Of a stretch of DNA of 64,000 bases, positions 8,844-17,835 are shown in pieces (within the stretch, counting starts at the first letter, position 1; each line of letters opens with the position of its first letter). The position numbers and the translations under genes are program-made. The notes beneath the pieces were generated by a model. The model searched no databases, had not been told where the DNA came from, and was given only the letters and a program-made list of their open reading frames with translations. The stretch covers positions 1 to 64,000 of the forward strand of contig JADQBM010000010.1 of assembly GCA_016278615.1 (NCBI GenBank), given 5' to 3'. The DNA is from Clostridia bacterium. Its GTDB lineage: Bacteria > Bacillota > Clostridia > Peptostreptococcales > JAAYPU01.

Positions 8844-11033
8844 ATGGATTATATGAAGGCATTAGGAATGGATGATGAAATCTATTCTGAGGAAAATAAA
8901 ACCATATTAGAGTTTTATAAAACCATATTAAGTCAAATGATGGATGGATTTGCCTTGCATAAAATTATTTTTGATATTGAAGAAAAGCCTGTTAATTATA
9001 AATTCCTATATGTCAATCCAGCTTTTGAGGTTTTAACTGGTTTAAAAAAAGATGAAATTCTGGGTAAAAAAGTCAGTGAAATTATTCCAGATATTAGAGA
9101 AGATGAATTTGATTGGATTGGTGCCTATGGCAATGTTGCAACAAAAGGAGAACCCCTTACCTTTGAAAGTTTTTCTAAACATATTGGCAAATGGTATTCC
9201 ATACATGCCTATTCTCCTAAAAGAAATTATTTCGTCACTATCTTTAACGACATCACTCAGGTAAAAAGAAAAGAATTAGATTTGCAAGAAAGAAATGAAG
9301 AACTATCTAAAGCACAAGAGAAACTTCAATATCTAGCAAGCTATGATCCTCTAACAGAATTACCTAATTCACGCTCTCTTTTAATAAATATCAAAGCGAG
9401 ATTAGCAAAATCTCCTGATTCAAATATGGTGCTATTTTATATTGACTTTGATAACTTTAATTTTATTAATAGTACCCTGGGGCATTCTTTTGGCGAGAAA
9501 TTTGTTGTTAAGATTGGCGACAGATTGTCCTCTATATTTCATAATGACCATGAAATATATCGACTTCATGGAGCTGAATTTATTCTTATCCTATATAATT
9601 TCACATCTAAAGATGAAGTGAAGGCATGCGCAAAAAGGATGATTCAGTGTTTCCAAACCCCTTTAGATTTAGAAGATTGCAAATTACATACAACCGTAAA
9701 TATAGGAATTGCCATGTACCCTGGTCAAGGTAATAATACGGAAGCACTAATTAGGAACGCAAATATATCCATGAATAATGCTAAAAAAATCGGAAAAAAT
9801 ATGTTTGCTTTTTATACTGAAGATATGCATCATATCATAACGGAAAGATTGATTATAGAGAAACATTTATATACGGCTTTAGAAAATCATGAGTTTGAAA
9901 TCCATTATCAACCACAACTGGATTTGACCACAAAAAAGATTTGTGGTTTTGAAGCATTACTAAGATGGCATAATCAGGATTTAGGCTCTATACCGCCCTC
10001 CGTCTTCATCGTGGTAGCTGAATTTAATCATTTGATTATACCCATTGGAGAATGGGTGCTCCGGAATGCATGTTATTTTATTAAGAAACTTCAAAATAAA
10101 GGGCATACCGAATTTACCGTAGCTGTGAATGTTTCTGTCATCCAATTAATGCAGGATGATTTTGTTGATTCTGTATTTAGAATTCTTGACCTTATTAATC
10201 TAGAGCCCAAATACTTAGAACTTGAGATTACGGAATCTGTCTTTATTGAGTCCCATGATGTTATATTTGAAAAACTAATGTTTTTAAGAGATCGAGGTAT
10301 AATAATCGCCCTTGATGATTTTGGTAAAGAATACTCCGCCTTAGGCGACTTGCAGTATCTTCCCATAGACATATTAAAAGTTGACAAAACTTTTATCGAT
10401 TCCATATTGAATAATGACAAACATGTTTGTATTGCAGATATGATTATTATGCTGGGACGCAAGATGGGAATGACAGTGTTAGCGGAAGGTGTGGAAACAC
10501 AAGAGCAAATGGATTATTTGATTCAGAATCAATGTCATAGAATGCAAGGGTTTTTATTTAGCAAACCTGTTCCTGGAAATGAAATATTGTATACATTGAA
10601 CAAGAAATCTGAAGATGATACTTATATTTATGGGTTTGAATGGATGGCCAAATATAGTATTCATATTGATAGTATTGATGCTCAACACAAAAAAATGTTT
10701 GGGATTGGAAATAAATTATCAAAACATGTTTTTTCTGAAGAGAGCTTCAATGAAAAAGAATTGAGATCCATATTTCAAGAATTAAAGGATTATACAGAGT
10801 ATCATTTTAAATATGAGGAAGATTATATGTTGGCATATGGATATGCCTATTTAGAAACCCATAAAGGTGAGCATAAAATCTTCATTGAAAGAGTCCAGAA
10901 TGCGTATGCAAACCTAAATAATTATATGGAAAAAGATTATTTAGTATACTTAATTGATATGGTATCTGTTTGGATTAGTAACCACATCTTAAGGGAAGAC
11001 TTGAAATTTGGAAATTTCCTTTCCAATCGGTAA
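8844..11033 (+). CDS. PAS-GGDEF-EAL-hemerythrin c-di-GMP phosphodiesterase
   Basis: Cytoplasmic c-di-GMP protein. The PAS domain is at about residues 15-150. A degenerate GGDEF domain follows, with HGAEF in place of GGDEF, so cyclase activity is unlikely. The EAL domain has EALLRW, LEITES, ALDDFG, LKVDK, AEGVET and MQGF, so the phosphodiesterase residues look intact. The C-terminal hemerythrin domain (about 640-765) has QHKK, YHFKYEED, HKGEH and NHILRED, the full set of di-iron ligands. ATG 8844 behind gggggt is preferred over the track start. O2 or redox control of c-di-GMP hydrolysis is inferred from the domain pairing. Confidence 0.92.
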   Translation: MDYMKALGMDDEIYSEENKTILEFYKTILSQMMDGFALHKIIFDIEEKPVNYKFLYVNPAFEVLTGLKKDEILGKKVSEIIPDIREDEFDWIGAYGNVATKGEPLTFESFSKHIGKWYSIHAYSPKRNYFVTIFNDITQVKRKELDLQERNEELSKAQEKLQYLASYDPLTELPNSRSLLINIKARLAKSPDSNMVLFYIDFDNFNFINSTLGHSFGEKFVVKIGDRLSSIFHNDHEIYRLHGAEFILILYNFTSKDEVKACAKRMIQCFQTPLDLEDCKLHTTVNIGIAMYPGQGNNTEALIRNANISMNNAKKIGKNMFAFYTEDMHHIITERLIIEKHLYTALENHEFEIHYQPQLDLTTKKICGFEALLRWHNQDLGSIPPSVFIVVAEFNHLIIPIGEWVLRNACYFIKKLQNKGHTEFTVAVNVSVIQLMQDDFVDSVFRILDLINLEPKYLELEITESVFIESHDVIFEKLMFLRDRGIIIALDDFGKEYSALGDLQYLPIDILKVDKTFIDSILNNDKHVCIADMIIMLGRKMGMTVLAEGVETQEQMDYLIQNQCHRMQGFLFSKPVPGNEILYTLNKKSEDDTYIYGFEWMAKYSIHIDSIDAQHKKMFGIGNKLSKHVFSEESFNEKELRSIFQELKDYTEYHFKYEEDYMLAYGYAYLETHKGEHKIFIERVQNAYANLNNYMEKDYLVYLIDMVSVWISNHILREDLKFGNFLSNR

Positions 11034-11098
11034 GACAAGTCACTCTCCTACCATCCCCCCTTACAATGTCACCAGAATGTTGCCATTTTAATTTACAA

Positions 11099-11126
11099 CA
11101 AAAAATCCAAGACTCTGAAGCCTTGG
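11099..11126 (-). terminator. Terminator of tRNA-Ser
   Basis: On the minus strand CCAAGGCT-TCAG-AGTCTTGG forms an 8-bp stem (one G-T pair) followed by ATTTTTTG, just downstream of the tRNA 3' end. Confidence 0.8.
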
Positions 11127-11130
11127 TATT

Positions 11131-11219
11131 TGGCGGAGAAGGAGGGATTCGAACCCTCGGCGCCCATGAGGCGCACCGGTTTTCGAGACCGGCTCATTCG
11201 GCCACTCTGACACTTCTCC
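11131..11219 (-). tRNA. tRNA-Ser (anticodon CGA)
   Basis: The 89-base minus-strand gene starts ggagaag and ends cttctccgcca with encoded CCA. The anticodon loop ctcgaaa gives CGA, which reads UCG codons. The long variable arm (gcgcctcatgggcgc) is that of a class II serine tRNA, and the T-loop gttcgaatc is canonical. No tRNA cluster surrounds it. Confidence 0.96.
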
Positions 11220-11350
11220 ATAGATCACAACAATAAATTTTACTCCCTCAATCCGTATCTGTCAAGTCAATTCAAGGGAAGCATCAGGTTCTCACATGAT
11301 AAATACTCATGTGTTAACCAGGCAGAGATAACAAACATGATATAACTGAA

Positions 11351-11421
11351 AAGATCTTACCCAGAGGTAAAATCTCTTCATCATATTATTCATTATTCAT
11401 TTCATTGTTCATTGTTCATTG
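11351..11421. repeat. Core-hairpin element with TTCATTA-type tail
   Basis: An imperfect hairpin (agatcttacc...ggtaaaatct) and ctcttcatc are followed by repeated ttcatt/attcatt units. It belongs to the family of intergenic elements described in the findings. It lies between tRNA-Ser and the 3' end of the SleL-like gene. Confidence 0.6.
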
Positions 11422-11447
11422 AAATTATCCCCTGTCGACTTCCAACT

Positions 11448-12728
11448 TTACAATACTTTCTCCACATCATACATTGCAGTTAGCACTTGCCAATTTTGCG
11501 GGAAGTACCTTCCTATTGTCCAGTAGCTCACACCACCCAGGTCATATTCATTTACAAGTCTTAATTTTGCTTCAATGCTTCTTGCGTCTTCAAACCATAC
11601 GATATGTTCTATCCCCGCCTCATCATAATAATTATAGTATGGCGCCTGTGCCGTCTGATCATACTGTATGGCCGCTCCATTTCTAACAGCTCTGTTAACT
11701 GCTTCAACATTAGATATGGCTTGAGCTGCCGTATCCGGTACATAAGGTAATGTCCAGTCATATCCATAATTAGGTATGCCCATAAGTATTTTCTCACTTG
11801 GTATTGCGGATACCGCGTAGTTAAGCACCTTACGAACCTCACTAATTGGAGCAACGGCTAAAGGAGGACCGTAAGTATAGCCCCATTCATATGTCATAGG
11901 AATTACATGATCTGCAAGTGCTCCATGTACGGGGTAGTCATGGGCTTCGTAAAGGAGTCCCTGCTGCGTTGCCGAAATTTTTGGAGCAAGTGCTGTGGTG
12001 ATGGCATATCCCAAAGGTTCAAGTCTTTCTCTTGTTGTTCTCAGAAAATCATTATAGGCTTCTCTGTCCTCAGGATATATATATTCAAAATCTATATCCA
12101 GACCGTAATAATTTTCATTTTCCAATGTTTGGACGATATTATCTAAAAGAGTTTCCTGTACCTCTTGGTCTGTAAGTATGGTACGGGCAAGATCGCTACT
12201 GAAGCTTCCTCCTTCTTCAATATTGGTAATTACCATAAGCGGTGCTACATTTGCCTCTCTGGCAGCCTCAATTAATGGTTGTGCATTAAGCGTGCTCAAA
12301 CTTCCATCAGGCCGCACTTCGTAACTGAATATGCTTAAATAGGTTAGATAGGGAAGTGTTTTTCTTAGTACTTCCATATCAATACTGGGAAAAGTGTATC
12401 CATTTACTTCCATTGATCCGATTTTTTGAATCGGAGAAGGAATATTTATGACTTGCCCTGGATAAATAATGCCACTTTGAGGGATCTCAGGGTTCGCTCT
12501 TAGCAAAGCATCCACACTTACACCATATTGATTTCCTATTGAATAAAGGGACTCTCCCAGCGCAACCATGTGCCTACGGGTTCCATTTGGGATTACCAGT
12601 GTCTGTCCTACCGCCAGTTGATTCTGATTTTGTAGCTCATTGGCATCAATTATATTCGCTATAGGCACCCCATATTGTTGGGCAATAGCAAATACACTGT
12701 CACCAGGTTTTACAACGTATATAACCAA
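11448..12728 (-). CDS. LysM-GH18 spore cortex-lytic type hydrolase (SleL/YaaH-like)
   Basis: Probable N-acetylglucosaminidase acting on spore cortex peptidoglycan. Two LysM domains (about residues 1-48 and 52-98, each ending in an LVIPNG or VINIPSP motif) precede a GH18 barrel. The catalytic signature YYGLDIDFEYI carries the general-acid Glu. Length and order match SleL/YaaH. There is no signal peptide, as usual for these spore-deposited enzymes. The track's GTG overlaps the Shine-Dalgarno aaggtg; TTG 12728 gives MVIYVVKPGD, the usual family start, with 8-base spacing. It stands alone. Confidence 0.9.
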   Translation of the reverse strand: MVIYVVKPGDSVFAIAQQYGVPIANIIDANELQNQNQLAVGQTLVIPNGTRRHMVALGESLYSIGNQYGVSVDALLRANPEIPQSGIIYPGQVINIPSPIQKIGSMEVNGYTFPSIDMEVLRKTLPYLTYLSIFSYEVRPDGSLSTLNAQPLIEAAREANVAPLMVITNIEEGGSFSSDLARTILTDQEVQETLLDNIVQTLENENYYGLDIDFEYIYPEDREAYNDFLRTTRERLEPLGYAITTALAPKISATQQGLLYEAHDYPVHGALADHVIPMTYEWGYTYGPPLAVAPISEVRKVLNYAVSAIPSEKILMGIPNYGYDWTLPYVPDTAAQAISNVEAVNRAVRNGAAIQYDQTAQAPYYNYYDEAGIEHIVWFEDARSIEAKLRLVNEYDLGGVSYWTIGRYFPQNWQVLTAMYDVEKVL

Positions 12729-12737
12729 TACAATCAC

Positions 12738-13178
12738 ACCTTCTATTTTTTTATACCAGGGCTTAGAATACTAATCCTCCATTCTTGTAGCGTAAAGATA
12801 AGAACTCAACAGCCTTTGGATAACGATTTCTAAGCTTTAAATGACATATGAAACGTCACCTGAAGCCAAAATCCGTTTATATCCAGTATATGAAGGTCCC
12901 CACAAACGGGTTACACTCCCATGCCAAGGCCTCCTGTGTAACAGCCTCCTGTAGGCATGCATATTGTAAATTGCTGATATTTTTAACACGAGGTGAACAC
13001 TTTGAAAAAAACTGATTGTAATCTCTTTGAAGGTAAAGAAGTGTAATAATATACAATTTCCATTCAAAGAAATGTGAAAAAACTTGATCCTGAGGCCTTA
13101 TGTCTTTTTTAACAAATACTTTTAAATATCGACAAAATAGAATATAATTATTATAATAAACGTTAAAGGTTGATGATA
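12738..13178. other. Intergenic region with no convincing gene
   Basis: About 440 bases upstream of the diguanylate cyclase. Two minus-strand ORFs on the track (12837-13067, 12877-13206) lack ribosome sites and recognisable domains. A 14-codon plus-strand ORF behind gaggtg at about 13014 is too short to support. The minus strand near 12900-12960 repeats aggagg-containing words and may be decayed coding sequence. Confidence 0.4.
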
Positions 13179-15020
13179 ATGGGCTTTGGCAAGTATATTT
13201 TATCAAAATTTAATAAATGGATGAAAAATATCACTTTGTTTAACCATGGCTTAATTCCCATGGAAGAACTGCAAACCAAGCTGGCCATGGTTAATGAGAT
13301 AGCTTCTTTTTGTTTTTGGGAATGGGATAATACCTCTCAGAAAATTATCTTTTCATCAGACTCTTGTGATTTCATAGAAGATAATAAAGAAATAGCTATA
13401 AAAGATCTTCATGGTCTTATAGACGCATATGTCACACCGGATGACATAAATCAAATTAAGCAATATTGTAAAAATTTAAAAGAAAATCAAACAAACAATT
13501 CTATAGAATTCTCTTTATTACTTCCTGGTGAAATAAAAAAATATATTCGAGTAAAGAGCCGCACTTTTTCAAAAAATAATATAATAGGCATCCTATTTGA
13601 CCTTACTGAATGGAAAAGCAAAGAACTGTTGCTTGATGAAAGATTAAATTTCGCTGACACGGTAATGGAGACCATTCCCAATCCTGTTTTCTACAAGGAT
13701 AGCAATCTTATATACAAATATTGCAATGATTCTTTTTGCAAATATCTGGGTCTCAAAAAAGAGCAAATTATTAATCATACTATTTTTGAAATAAGGGCCA
13801 AAGAGCTGGCTAATGTGATCCATCAAGGTGATCTTCAATTAATGTCTTGCAAAAGTGCTCTTTCTTACCAGATGGAACTGCCTAATATAGACGGGACAAC
13901 CCATCATGTTATTTTCAATAAAGCTGCATTGCTTCATTCTGATGGTACCTTCGAAGGAATCGTTGGTGTTGCTAATGATGTAACCGAGCAAGTAGAATCG
14001 GAGCAAAAAATTCAGCGCCTTATTAAATTAAAAGACGCTGTTTTAGAAATTAACAATTCTGTCATGGATATAAATGATTTAAATGAGCTGTTTGATTTTA
14101 TTCTTAAAAAAGTCCTGTTTTCCATGGATCATGTAGATTTGGGTTGCATATTGTTACTGGGTGAGGATCGTAGATTTACTATAGAGGCTTCTATAGGATA
14201 CTTAGAATCGGAAGCTAAAGATTTCAACCTTAAGCTGGAAGATTCTATTCAGTGGCGAATCACCAATGGTCATATAAATGAAACCATTGTCATAAATGAT
14301 TTGGACCAGCATAAAGAAACCCAATTCTTAAAAAACAAAACCGGTTTGAAAATTAAATCTTTTATGAGTGCCCCCATTATAATAGACGGAAAATTATATG
14401 GAATATTAAACATCGATAGCAGTAGAAATAATGTATTTGATGAAGAAGATTTTGCTATGATGGAATATTTAAGGCGACAATTGGTCTTTGCAATTAATCA
14501 ATTCAAACTTTATGAAAACATTACTTACCTCTCTGAGCATGATGCAAATACAGGTTTATATAACAGAGGCCACTTTGAAAAGTTGTATCATACAATTAGT
14601 TGCCATGCATTTAAGAATAATGAGACTTTTTCGGTCATATTATTTGATCTCAATGGGCTTAAACATGTGAATGATACTTACGGCCATTTAGCTGGGGATG
14701 CATTGATTTTGCATTTTGCTACTACACTAAAAGATTGGATTAAAGATTCTGATATTTTAGCAAGATATGGTGGCGACGAGTTCATTGCCCTTATTTTTGG
14801 TTCGAATAATAATAGCATCATCGATCGTTTAGAAAACCTTAGGTTGCTTTTTGAAGACAATCCTATCCATCACGAGGACACGCCCATCGTTTGTAGTTTT
14901 AGCTATGGGATAGCGGAATTCCCTTATCACAGCACTGATTATGACCGACTCGTAGAAGTAGCGGATAAGAATATGTACCTATATAAAGGATATTTAAAAG
15001 GGTATAGTGAAAATGACTAA
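13179..15020 (+). CDS. PAS-PAS-GAF-GGDEF diguanylate cyclase
   Basis: Makes c-di-GMP from two GTP. Two PAS domains (about residues 30-145 and 155-275; ELLLDERLNFADTVMETIPN opens the second) are followed by a GAF domain (about 285-440). The GGDEF domain (about 450-610) has an intact RYGGDEF active site and the HVNDTYGHLAGD metal/GTP-binding segment. No transmembrane segment is seen, so sensing is cytoplasmic. ATG 13179 lies 8 bases from aaagg, better than the upstream in-frame starts. Its stop overlaps the convergent GH18 gene by 4 bases. Confidence 0.92.
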   Translation: MGFGKYILSKFNKWMKNITLFNHGLIPMEELQTKLAMVNEIASFCFWEWDNTSQKIIFSSDSCDFIEDNKEIAIKDLHGLIDAYVTPDDINQIKQYCKNLKENQTNNSIEFSLLLPGEIKKYIRVKSRTFSKNNIIGILFDLTEWKSKELLLDERLNFADTVMETIPNPVFYKDSNLIYKYCNDSFCKYLGLKKEQIINHTIFEIRAKELANVIHQGDLQLMSCKSALSYQMELPNIDGTTHHVIFNKAALLHSDGTFEGIVGVANDVTEQVESEQKIQRLIKLKDAVLEINNSVMDINDLNELFDFILKKVLFSMDHVDLGCILLLGEDRRFTIEASIGYLESEAKDFNLKLEDSIQWRITNGHINETIVINDLDQHKETQFLKNKTGLKIKSFMSAPIIIDGKLYGILNIDSSRNNVFDEEDFAMMEYLRRQLVFAINQFKLYENITYLSEHDANTGLYNRGHFEKLYHTISCHAFKNNETFSVILFDLNGLKHVNDTYGHLAGDALILHFATTLKDWIKDSDILARYGGDEFIALIFGSNNNSIIDRLENLRLLFEDNPIHHEDTPIVCSFSYGIAEFPYHSTDYDRLVEVADKNMYLYKGYLKGYSEND

Positions 15021-16396
15021 TTGTTAATTATAATCGTCCTACTTGCTTCATGCCATTCAATATTGTAATCAAACCCTTCAAATACATATCTTAAAGGAAT
15101 ATAAGTTCTCCCCTCTTTTATAAAAGTATTGGTGTCCATCTTAAGTATTTCATTATTTATTTTTATGTAGTCCTTATTTATAGGTATTTCAATGGTTACA
15201 TCATCCTTTCGAACCGTTACACTATATTCGTTTTCATTAAAATGAACATCTGCACCTATCCTTTCAAATGGTTTTCTAATAGGGACCAATGTTCTATTGT
15301 TTTCATCAATAAAAGGTGTTCCCATATTTTCATTTTTATTAAATGTTAATTCATGATTGTTAATAATGAAATACAATTTTTTATTGAATTCATCTTGTGA
15401 CATAGCACTCACTTCATCTATGGTATCATCAATTGCCTTCATAAGGCTTAAGTCATCCATTGTGTCTTCATTAATATCAAAAATCATAATTCCGGATGCA
15501 TTTTTAATTGCAATTCTAGTTTTCTCTTTTATGGTATTGATTCCATTATAATAAGAATCAAGGGGTTCTCCTTCAGCATAATCCCTATACGCATTTTCTT
15601 TGTTTTCTGCTACCAAGTGTCGATATTGTTTCCAACTGGGCCTTGCATAAAAAGGAACGCCTATTACTATTTTTTCTTTTGGTACACCCCTATTAATCCA
15701 ATAGCTTATAGAAGTATTGGCAAACCATACGGGGCTATGTTGCTCATTATTGGCATCATAAGCCATAATATTTATCCAATCGAATTCTTCTAATGTAGCA
15801 TCGGATACTGCTTTTGATACGGCAGGACCTTCTGCTTTCGACCATGCGCCATTAAGTGCTGCTGTTAAGTATTTTCCATTCGCTTTAACGGCTCTACTTA
15901 GCTCTAATATAAGCTGTTCATAGTTTTGAGAAGATTGTCCTAAATCTGGATATTCCCAATCAATCTCAACCCCATCAAGATTGTAGACATCTAAAAATTC
16001 AATGGTATTATCTATAAATTTCTCCCGAGTTTCTTGTGAGGCTGCCATTTTTTCAAATGTTGCGTCAAGAGGAATATTTCGATATGACCATCCACCAATA
16101 GCAACTAGCACCTCAACATTATTTTCATGACTCTTTTCAACTAATTCTCTTAGTTTTTCAGGCTTTTCAATTCCTATTAAAGAACCATCCTCAGCGGGGA
16201 TTAGAAAAGCATATATGATGTGTGTTAACTTATCAAATTGAACATTTTCTATAGGATCATCAAATATTTCCGAATAATATCCTACTACTCTAAAATCATT
16301 ATTGGTTTTGGCAAATATATGGGTTTGTTCAAAAGATACAGACAGAATATATGTAAAAATCAGTGTGAATAAAAAGAGCTTTTTAAATCGAATCAT
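15017..16396 (-). CDS. Secreted GH18 glycosidase with copper-amine-oxidase-like C-terminal domain
   Basis: Extracellular chitinase-family hydrolase. A signal peptide (MIRFKKLFLFTLIFTYILSV) precedes a GH18 barrel with the catalytic LDGVEIDWEYP motif (Glu present). The last 110 residues (TLVPIRKPFERIGADVHF and RTYIPLRYVFEGF) match the copper amine oxidase N-terminal-like domain that clostridia use as a surface or wall module. A ggagg lies upstream of ATG 16396. Roles in chitin, wall or spore-coat turnover are all possible; the substrate cannot be read from the sequence. Confidence 0.9.
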   Translation of the reverse strand: MIRFKKLFLFTLIFTYILSVSFEQTHIFAKTNNDFRVVGYYSEIFDDPIENVQFDKLTHIIYAFLIPAEDGSLIGIEKPEKLRELVEKSHENNVEVLVAIGGWSYRNIPLDATFEKMAASQETREKFIDNTIEFLDVYNLDGVEIDWEYPDLGQSSQNYEQLILELSRAVKANGKYLTAALNGAWSKAEGPAVSKAVSDATLEEFDWINIMAYDANNEQHSPVWFANTSISYWINRGVPKEKIVIGVPFYARPSWKQYRHLVAENKENAYRDYAEGEPLDSYYNGINTIKEKTRIAIKNASGIMIFDINEDTMDDLSLMKAIDDTIDEVSAMSQDEFNKKLYFIINNHELTFNKNENMGTPFIDENNRTLVPIRKPFERIGADVHFNENEYSVTVRKDDVTIEIPINKDYIKINNEILKMDTNTFIKEGRTYIPLRYVFEGFDYNIEWHEASRTIIINN

Positions 16397-16592
16397 TTTT
16401 GCAAGGCCTCCTTAATGTATTGTGATAGTGATTACATCTTATATGTTACTATAAAATAATATAAGTATCATAATGTAAATTTTTTCATGTTTTTCCCCTA
16501 TTCGTGAGCTTATAATTTTTTCCTAGTCGCAAGACCAATCATACCGTCTCTTTCGAGTTTATGTAAAATAGGATACATAGTTCAAGCCCCCT

Positions 16593-16640
16593 TTTGTGAA
16601 TCATCATTGCTGATCATTCAACCAAAAGGGAGCTCTTTTA
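16593..16640. repeat. Inverted repeat CCCTTTTG/CAAAAGGG
   Basis: ccccttttgtgaatcat and accaaaaggg form an imperfect hairpin followed by agctctttta. It may be a terminator or the remnant of an insertion. No gene ends directly at it. Confidence 0.45.
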
Positions 16641-16697
16641 TAGCAATACTTTTAGTATAAAGCATTCAACTTTTTATCTTATTTTGAATTTCCTATT

Positions 16698-16829
16698 TTA
16701 ACAACGATGCCTATCATCACTTACTTCTGCCAGTATTTTATTTAGAATACAGCAAATTGATTTTAGAATTCCTTTAATTTCATCTAATTCTTCTTTGCAA
16801 TCACATCTTGACCTTTCACACGAGCTCAT
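16698..16829 (-). CDS. 43-aa Cys-rich small protein
   Basis: Too short for the ORF track. ATG 16829 has an excellent aaaggagg seven bases upstream. The product begins MSSCERSRCDCKEELDEIKG and continues with an amphipathic helix (ILKSICCILNKILAEV) ending DDRHRC. Six cysteines in 43 residues (two in C-D-C-like and C-C pairs) suggest metal binding or a structural spore or coat peptide. I do not recognise a family. Codon use is normal for the window. Confidence 0.6.
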   Translation of the reverse strand: MSSCERSRCDCKEELDEIKGILKSICCILNKILAEVSDDRHRC

Positions 16830-17043
16830 ACTATTCCTCCTTTAGAATTTCTTCACCCTGAGCACCATTTATTAATGGTCTCTATTTATCATATTTTAGC
16901 GAATGGGAATGGGTGTATATTTGCCTTCTAATACTTTATTTCTGCAATTTCGTTTCCAAAAACTTTACACTTTTTTATACCCACTGCTGTAATGTTATAA
17001 TCTTCATCAACTGTAATAAATAATATAATTTTACATTTTTTTC

Positions 17044-17071
17044 TTGTCCTAACTGTTATGCTAGATAAAAT
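17044..17071 (+). promoter_or_regulatory. Promoter of the type I toxin mRNA
   Basis: TTGTCC, 16 bases, TAAAAT. The start point would be about 17078, exactly where an 11-base segment begins that is complementary to the mRNA 3' end. Confidence 0.55.
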
Positions 17072-17128
17072 CATATTAGAGAGTTGAATAGGGTGATGGC
17101 AGCTTATCCCTTTAAAGGGGGTGAGCAT

Positions 17129-17194
17129 ATGACAATATTTGAAGCGTTAGTTTTGATGATTGCATTTGCAACTTTAATTAATCGTCTAAAATAA
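17129..17194 (+). CDS. Holin-like type I toxin peptide (21 aa)
   Basis: Very short hydrophobic peptide MTIFEALVLMIAFATLINRL plus a final K. The MT.FEAL.LMIAFATLI pattern is that of the putative holin-like toxin family (Hol-Tox) found in Firmicutes type I toxin-antitoxin loci. ATG 17129 follows aaagggggtgag. That Shine-Dalgarno lies in the palindrome ccctttaaaggg, which could hide it. The peptide would insert in the membrane. Regulation by an overlapping antisense RNA is supported by a convergent promoter and terminator (separate entries). Confidence 0.82.
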   Translation: MTIFEALVLMIAFATLINRLK

Positions 17195-17197
17195 AAT

Positions 17198-17221
17198 GTC
17201 ACCCTACTGCAATAGGGTGAC
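17198..17221. terminator. Bidirectional hairpin at the toxin 3' side
   Basis: GTCACCCTA-N6-TAGGGTGAC, a perfect 9-bp stem. On the minus strand it is followed by ATTTTATTTTAG, a plausible terminator for the antisense RNA. On the plus strand it lies inside the toxin transcript. Confidence 0.75.
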
Positions 17222-17287
17222 TGAGCTAGTTCTTTAAGCTAATTTTCCAACCCGAGAGCTGACCGTCATGGTTTCAACTCTCTTTAT
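17198..17287 (-). ncRNA. Predicted antisense RNA antitoxin
   Basis: A minus-strand sigmaA-like promoter (TTTACA-16-TATAAT) would start an RNA near 17287. The RNA would run left through the toxin mRNA 3' region and end at the 17198 hairpin with its T-rich tail. This is the layout of txpA/ratA-like and bsrG/SR4-like modules. The length of about 90 nt and the role are inferred. Confidence 0.6.
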
Positions 17288-17290
17288 ATT
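17254..17290 (+). terminator. Terminator of the toxin mRNA
   Basis: GAGAG...CTCTC hairpin (cgagagctgaccgtcatgg then ttcaactctc) followed by tttatattta. Its 3' arm also matches the mRNA 5' end (17078-17088). Confidence 0.6.
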
Positions 17291-17293
17291 TAT

Positions 17294-17321
17294 ATTATAT
17301 ACAAATGTATATATATGTAAA
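17294..17321 (-). promoter_or_regulatory. Promoter of the antisense RNA
   Basis: On the minus strand, TTTACA (17321-17316), a 16-base spacer and a perfect TATAAT (17299-17294). Confidence 0.65.
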
Positions 17322-17679
17322 CCAAAATGTCGTATTTTGTGATAAACATTTTAGTATGTTGATAATTAAAATTATTTCCTTAACTCCTAAAATATTTATT
17401 ACTCTTTTCATATTATAGGCAAGGAAAATTAAATCAGCTTCTCCTGCAACTGAATCCAATCCTCTTGTTAAAAAGTATCCTGCATCCATTGTTCTTTTTA
17501 TAGTTCCATATGGATGTTCAACTATCATTTGTCTCTTAAGATACTTATCCATATTTTCTGCTGTCCTGGCATCACAAAGGCGTCGATCACCCTTACTGGA
17601 TTTTCTTCATCTACATAGTCGTCAAGATAACTGGAAACATTTGAGCTTGATTTCTGTTTAACCCTTTAATATATGGCAT
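17295..17679 (-). pseudogene. IS1182-type transposase remnant
   Basis: The N-terminal start MPYIKGLNRNQAQMFP reads from ATG 17679, then frameshifts. The next frame gives LDDYVDEENPVRVIDAFV, the continuation expected for IS1182-family transposases. The catalytic middle is missing. The C-terminus follows in the 17552 ORF (VEHPYGTIKRTMDAGYFLTRG, then AYNMKRVINILGV). So about 75% of the gene is deleted, and the transposase cannot be active. It lies against the type I toxin locus. Confidence 0.82.
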
Positions 17680-17835
17680 AAATATCACCCTTTAACTTTA
17701 GTTATTTTATATACCTATATTATATCAAAAAACAAACTCGATTCCAGTTATATCAATGGTTCTAAGCTTGTTTTTGTGGTTAATTCTCATACAGCCTGCC
17801 ATCCCTATTGACACACATAATATAATAGTTGTAAC

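Noticed and set aside
13014-13058. 14-codon ORF behind gaggtg
   Set aside because: Too short to judge; could be chance.
12837-13206. Two minus-strand ORFs upstream of the GGDEF gene
   Set aside because: No ribosome sites, no domain, overlapping frames; at best decayed sequence.
17198-17221. Simple rho-independent terminator of the toxin mRNA only
   Set aside because: On the plus strand it lacks a T run; it suits the antisense direction better.
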